Assembly: GCA_031310005.1 (NCBI GenBank)
Contig: CM062386.1
Span: 3,100,001 to 3,164,000, forward strand
Source of the DNA: Dactylellina haptotyla
Lineage: Eukaryota > Ascomycota > Orbiliomycetes > Orbiliales > Orbiliaceae
DNA: 64,000 nucleotides
Reading direction: 5' to 3'
Part shown: piece by piece, positions 63,158-64,000 of the stretch
Numbering within the stretch: the first letter of the stretch is position 1
How the letters are laid out: each line of letters opens with the position of its first letter
Made by a program: the position numbers and the translations under genes
Notes under the pieces: generated by a model
Databases searched by the model: none
The model's input: only the letters and a program-made list of their open reading frames with translations
Told to the model about the DNA's origin: nothing

Positions 63158-64000
63158 ATGCGTCCCTCCGATGTTGACCTTTCCTCCATTACCTTCGAAT
63201 TCTCGATAGCGCTCCCGACCCTTTGTTATTCCGTTCTCGCGATATTCGCTATACGCTGGCTGTGCATGCTGCTTCTACCCTTCGTCGGGCTCGAGAGCAC
63301 TGTGCTGCACCGCGAAGAGGCCGACAACGCGGCCGACGACAAAATGACGACAGCCCAACACAACAACGCATTCGTGCCGGAGTCAGTCACCCACTGCGCC
63401 GTCCCCGGCTCCTTCAGATCGAAGGCGAATAAGTCACCTTCGGGGACTCTTCAGGTGCCCTCGATCGGTGCTGCTACAGGGAAGACTAACGGACCAAGCA
63501 ATGCCTCCTCTCTCCGGAGCTCGCACGGGGGTCCGGACAATGTGGAGGTGTTTTTCAAGATGATTCCCTTGGGTGGGAAGGACAGGCAGAGCTCAAGCTA
63601 CGCAAAGTACAGACGTTCGGCATCGGGCACGATAGATTGGACCCAGGCATCCCTAGGAAAAGCCTACACGACGAAGAGACCCTCTCTCTATTCCATAGTC
63701 GGCCAGGAAGACCCCACAGATAACGAGACTGCTAGTAATCCGACACGCCCACGATACGCCAAGTCCGAGACGCTTTCACAAGTATTCTTGTCGAATTCTA
63801 CTGCAAGAAGCGATGTTGGATGGGATTCAGACTCAGACCGGGGCTCTGAGTTCGGCCACCGGCTGGGCCAGATATACGCTGCATTGGAGAATAGCGAGCA
63901 CGCCGCGGCCGGAGAAGCAATACGGAGCCAGCAGATGCAACTGATCGAGCAGCTCCGGACTGAAATTTCGACTTTACGGTCAGAGATGGAGGAGAGACAG
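63158..64000 (+). CDS. Membrane-anchored, Ser-rich coiled-coil protein, 5' part
   Basis: An open frame of 281 codons runs from the ATG at 63158 to the window edge without a stop or intron. Residues about 12-45 form one hydrophobic membrane segment (FEFSIALPTLCYSVLAIFAI, then WLCMLLLPFVGL) near the N-terminus. A long polar, Ser/Thr/Asn-rich, presumably disordered region with DNVEVFFKMIPLGGKDRQ follows. The last visible 40 residues begin a coiled coil (QQMQLIEQLRTEISTLRSEME). I do not recognise the family. The type resembles fungal proteins anchored to an internal membrane with a cytosolic coiled coil. The real length is unknown. Confidence 0.7.
   Translation, partial: MRPSDVDLSSITFEFSIALPTLCYSVLAIFAIRWLCMLLLPFVGLESTVLHREEADNAADDKMTTAQHNNAFVPESVTHCAVPGSFRSKANKSPSGTLQVPSIGAATGKTNGPSNASSLRSSHGGPDNVEVFFKMIPLGGKDRQSSSYAKYRRSASGTIDWTQASLGKAYTTKRPSLYSIVGQEDPTDNETASNPTRPRYAKSETLSQVFLSNSTARSDVGWDSDSDRGSEFGHRLGQIYAALENSEHAAAGEAIRSQQMQLIEQLRTEISTLRSEMEERQ

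Overview
The window looks like nuclear DNA of a filamentous ascomycete (Pezizomycotina). The genes carry short (about 50-120 nt) spliceosomal introns with fungal donor, branch-point and acceptor signals. The product families (fungal NLR, AsaB/GA4-desaturase-type enzyme, GGPP synthase, orphan secreted proteins) are typical of that group. A 40 kb block of retrotransposons is so poor in C and G that repeat-induced point mutation (RIP) is the obvious explanation. I cannot place the species more closely from sequence alone.

Left part, 1 to about 40.3 kb: an AT-rich isochore with no supportable host gene. It resolves into nested LTR retrotransposon fossils. Family 1 (LTR about 509 bp, TGTCACAG...GTGTAACA, gypsy-like, coding strand minus) has three copies: A (enters at the left edge, ends 8175), B (16286-24834, 5-bp duplication TAATA) and C (28921-38079, duplication ATTTT). 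A 72-bp LTR tail of an older family-1 copy follows A. Family 2 (element D, 9941-27226, LTR about 500-570 bp, duplication ATTTT) is a related gypsy element with B inserted inside it. Element C carries a lone, nearly unmutated family-1 LTR (31301-31809, opposite orientation, duplication AGATA), so that insertion came after the surrounding RIP. Between the elements lie AT-rich stretches (8248-9940, 27227-28920, 38080-40330) that were probably once one continuous older sequence.

Right part, about 40.3-64 kb: ordinary base composition with nine confident or near-confident genes and one tentative one. In order: a GGPP synthase (+, seven exons), a roughly 1030-residue NB-ARC/TPR NLR-type protein (-), a pyroglutamyl-peptidase (C15)-like protein (-), a tentative 75-residue protein (+), an AsaB/GA4-desaturase-family oxidoreductase (+, five exons, one probable GC-AG intron), a 684-residue secreted Cys-rich and Thr-rich protein (-), a 231-residue nuclear-type coiled-coil protein (-), a 423-residue secreted orphan (-), a 296-residue secreted orphan (+, divergent from the previous one), and the 5' part of a membrane protein running off the window (+).

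The layout resembles an accessory compartment: a RIP-silenced transposon block beside an innate-immunity-type NLR, secondary-metabolism-type enzymes and a run of secreted lineage-specific proteins. All gene models were spliced by eye with every junction in frame. The least certain junctions are the long first intron and the 52-nt fourth intron of the NLR gene, and the first intron of the C15-like gene.
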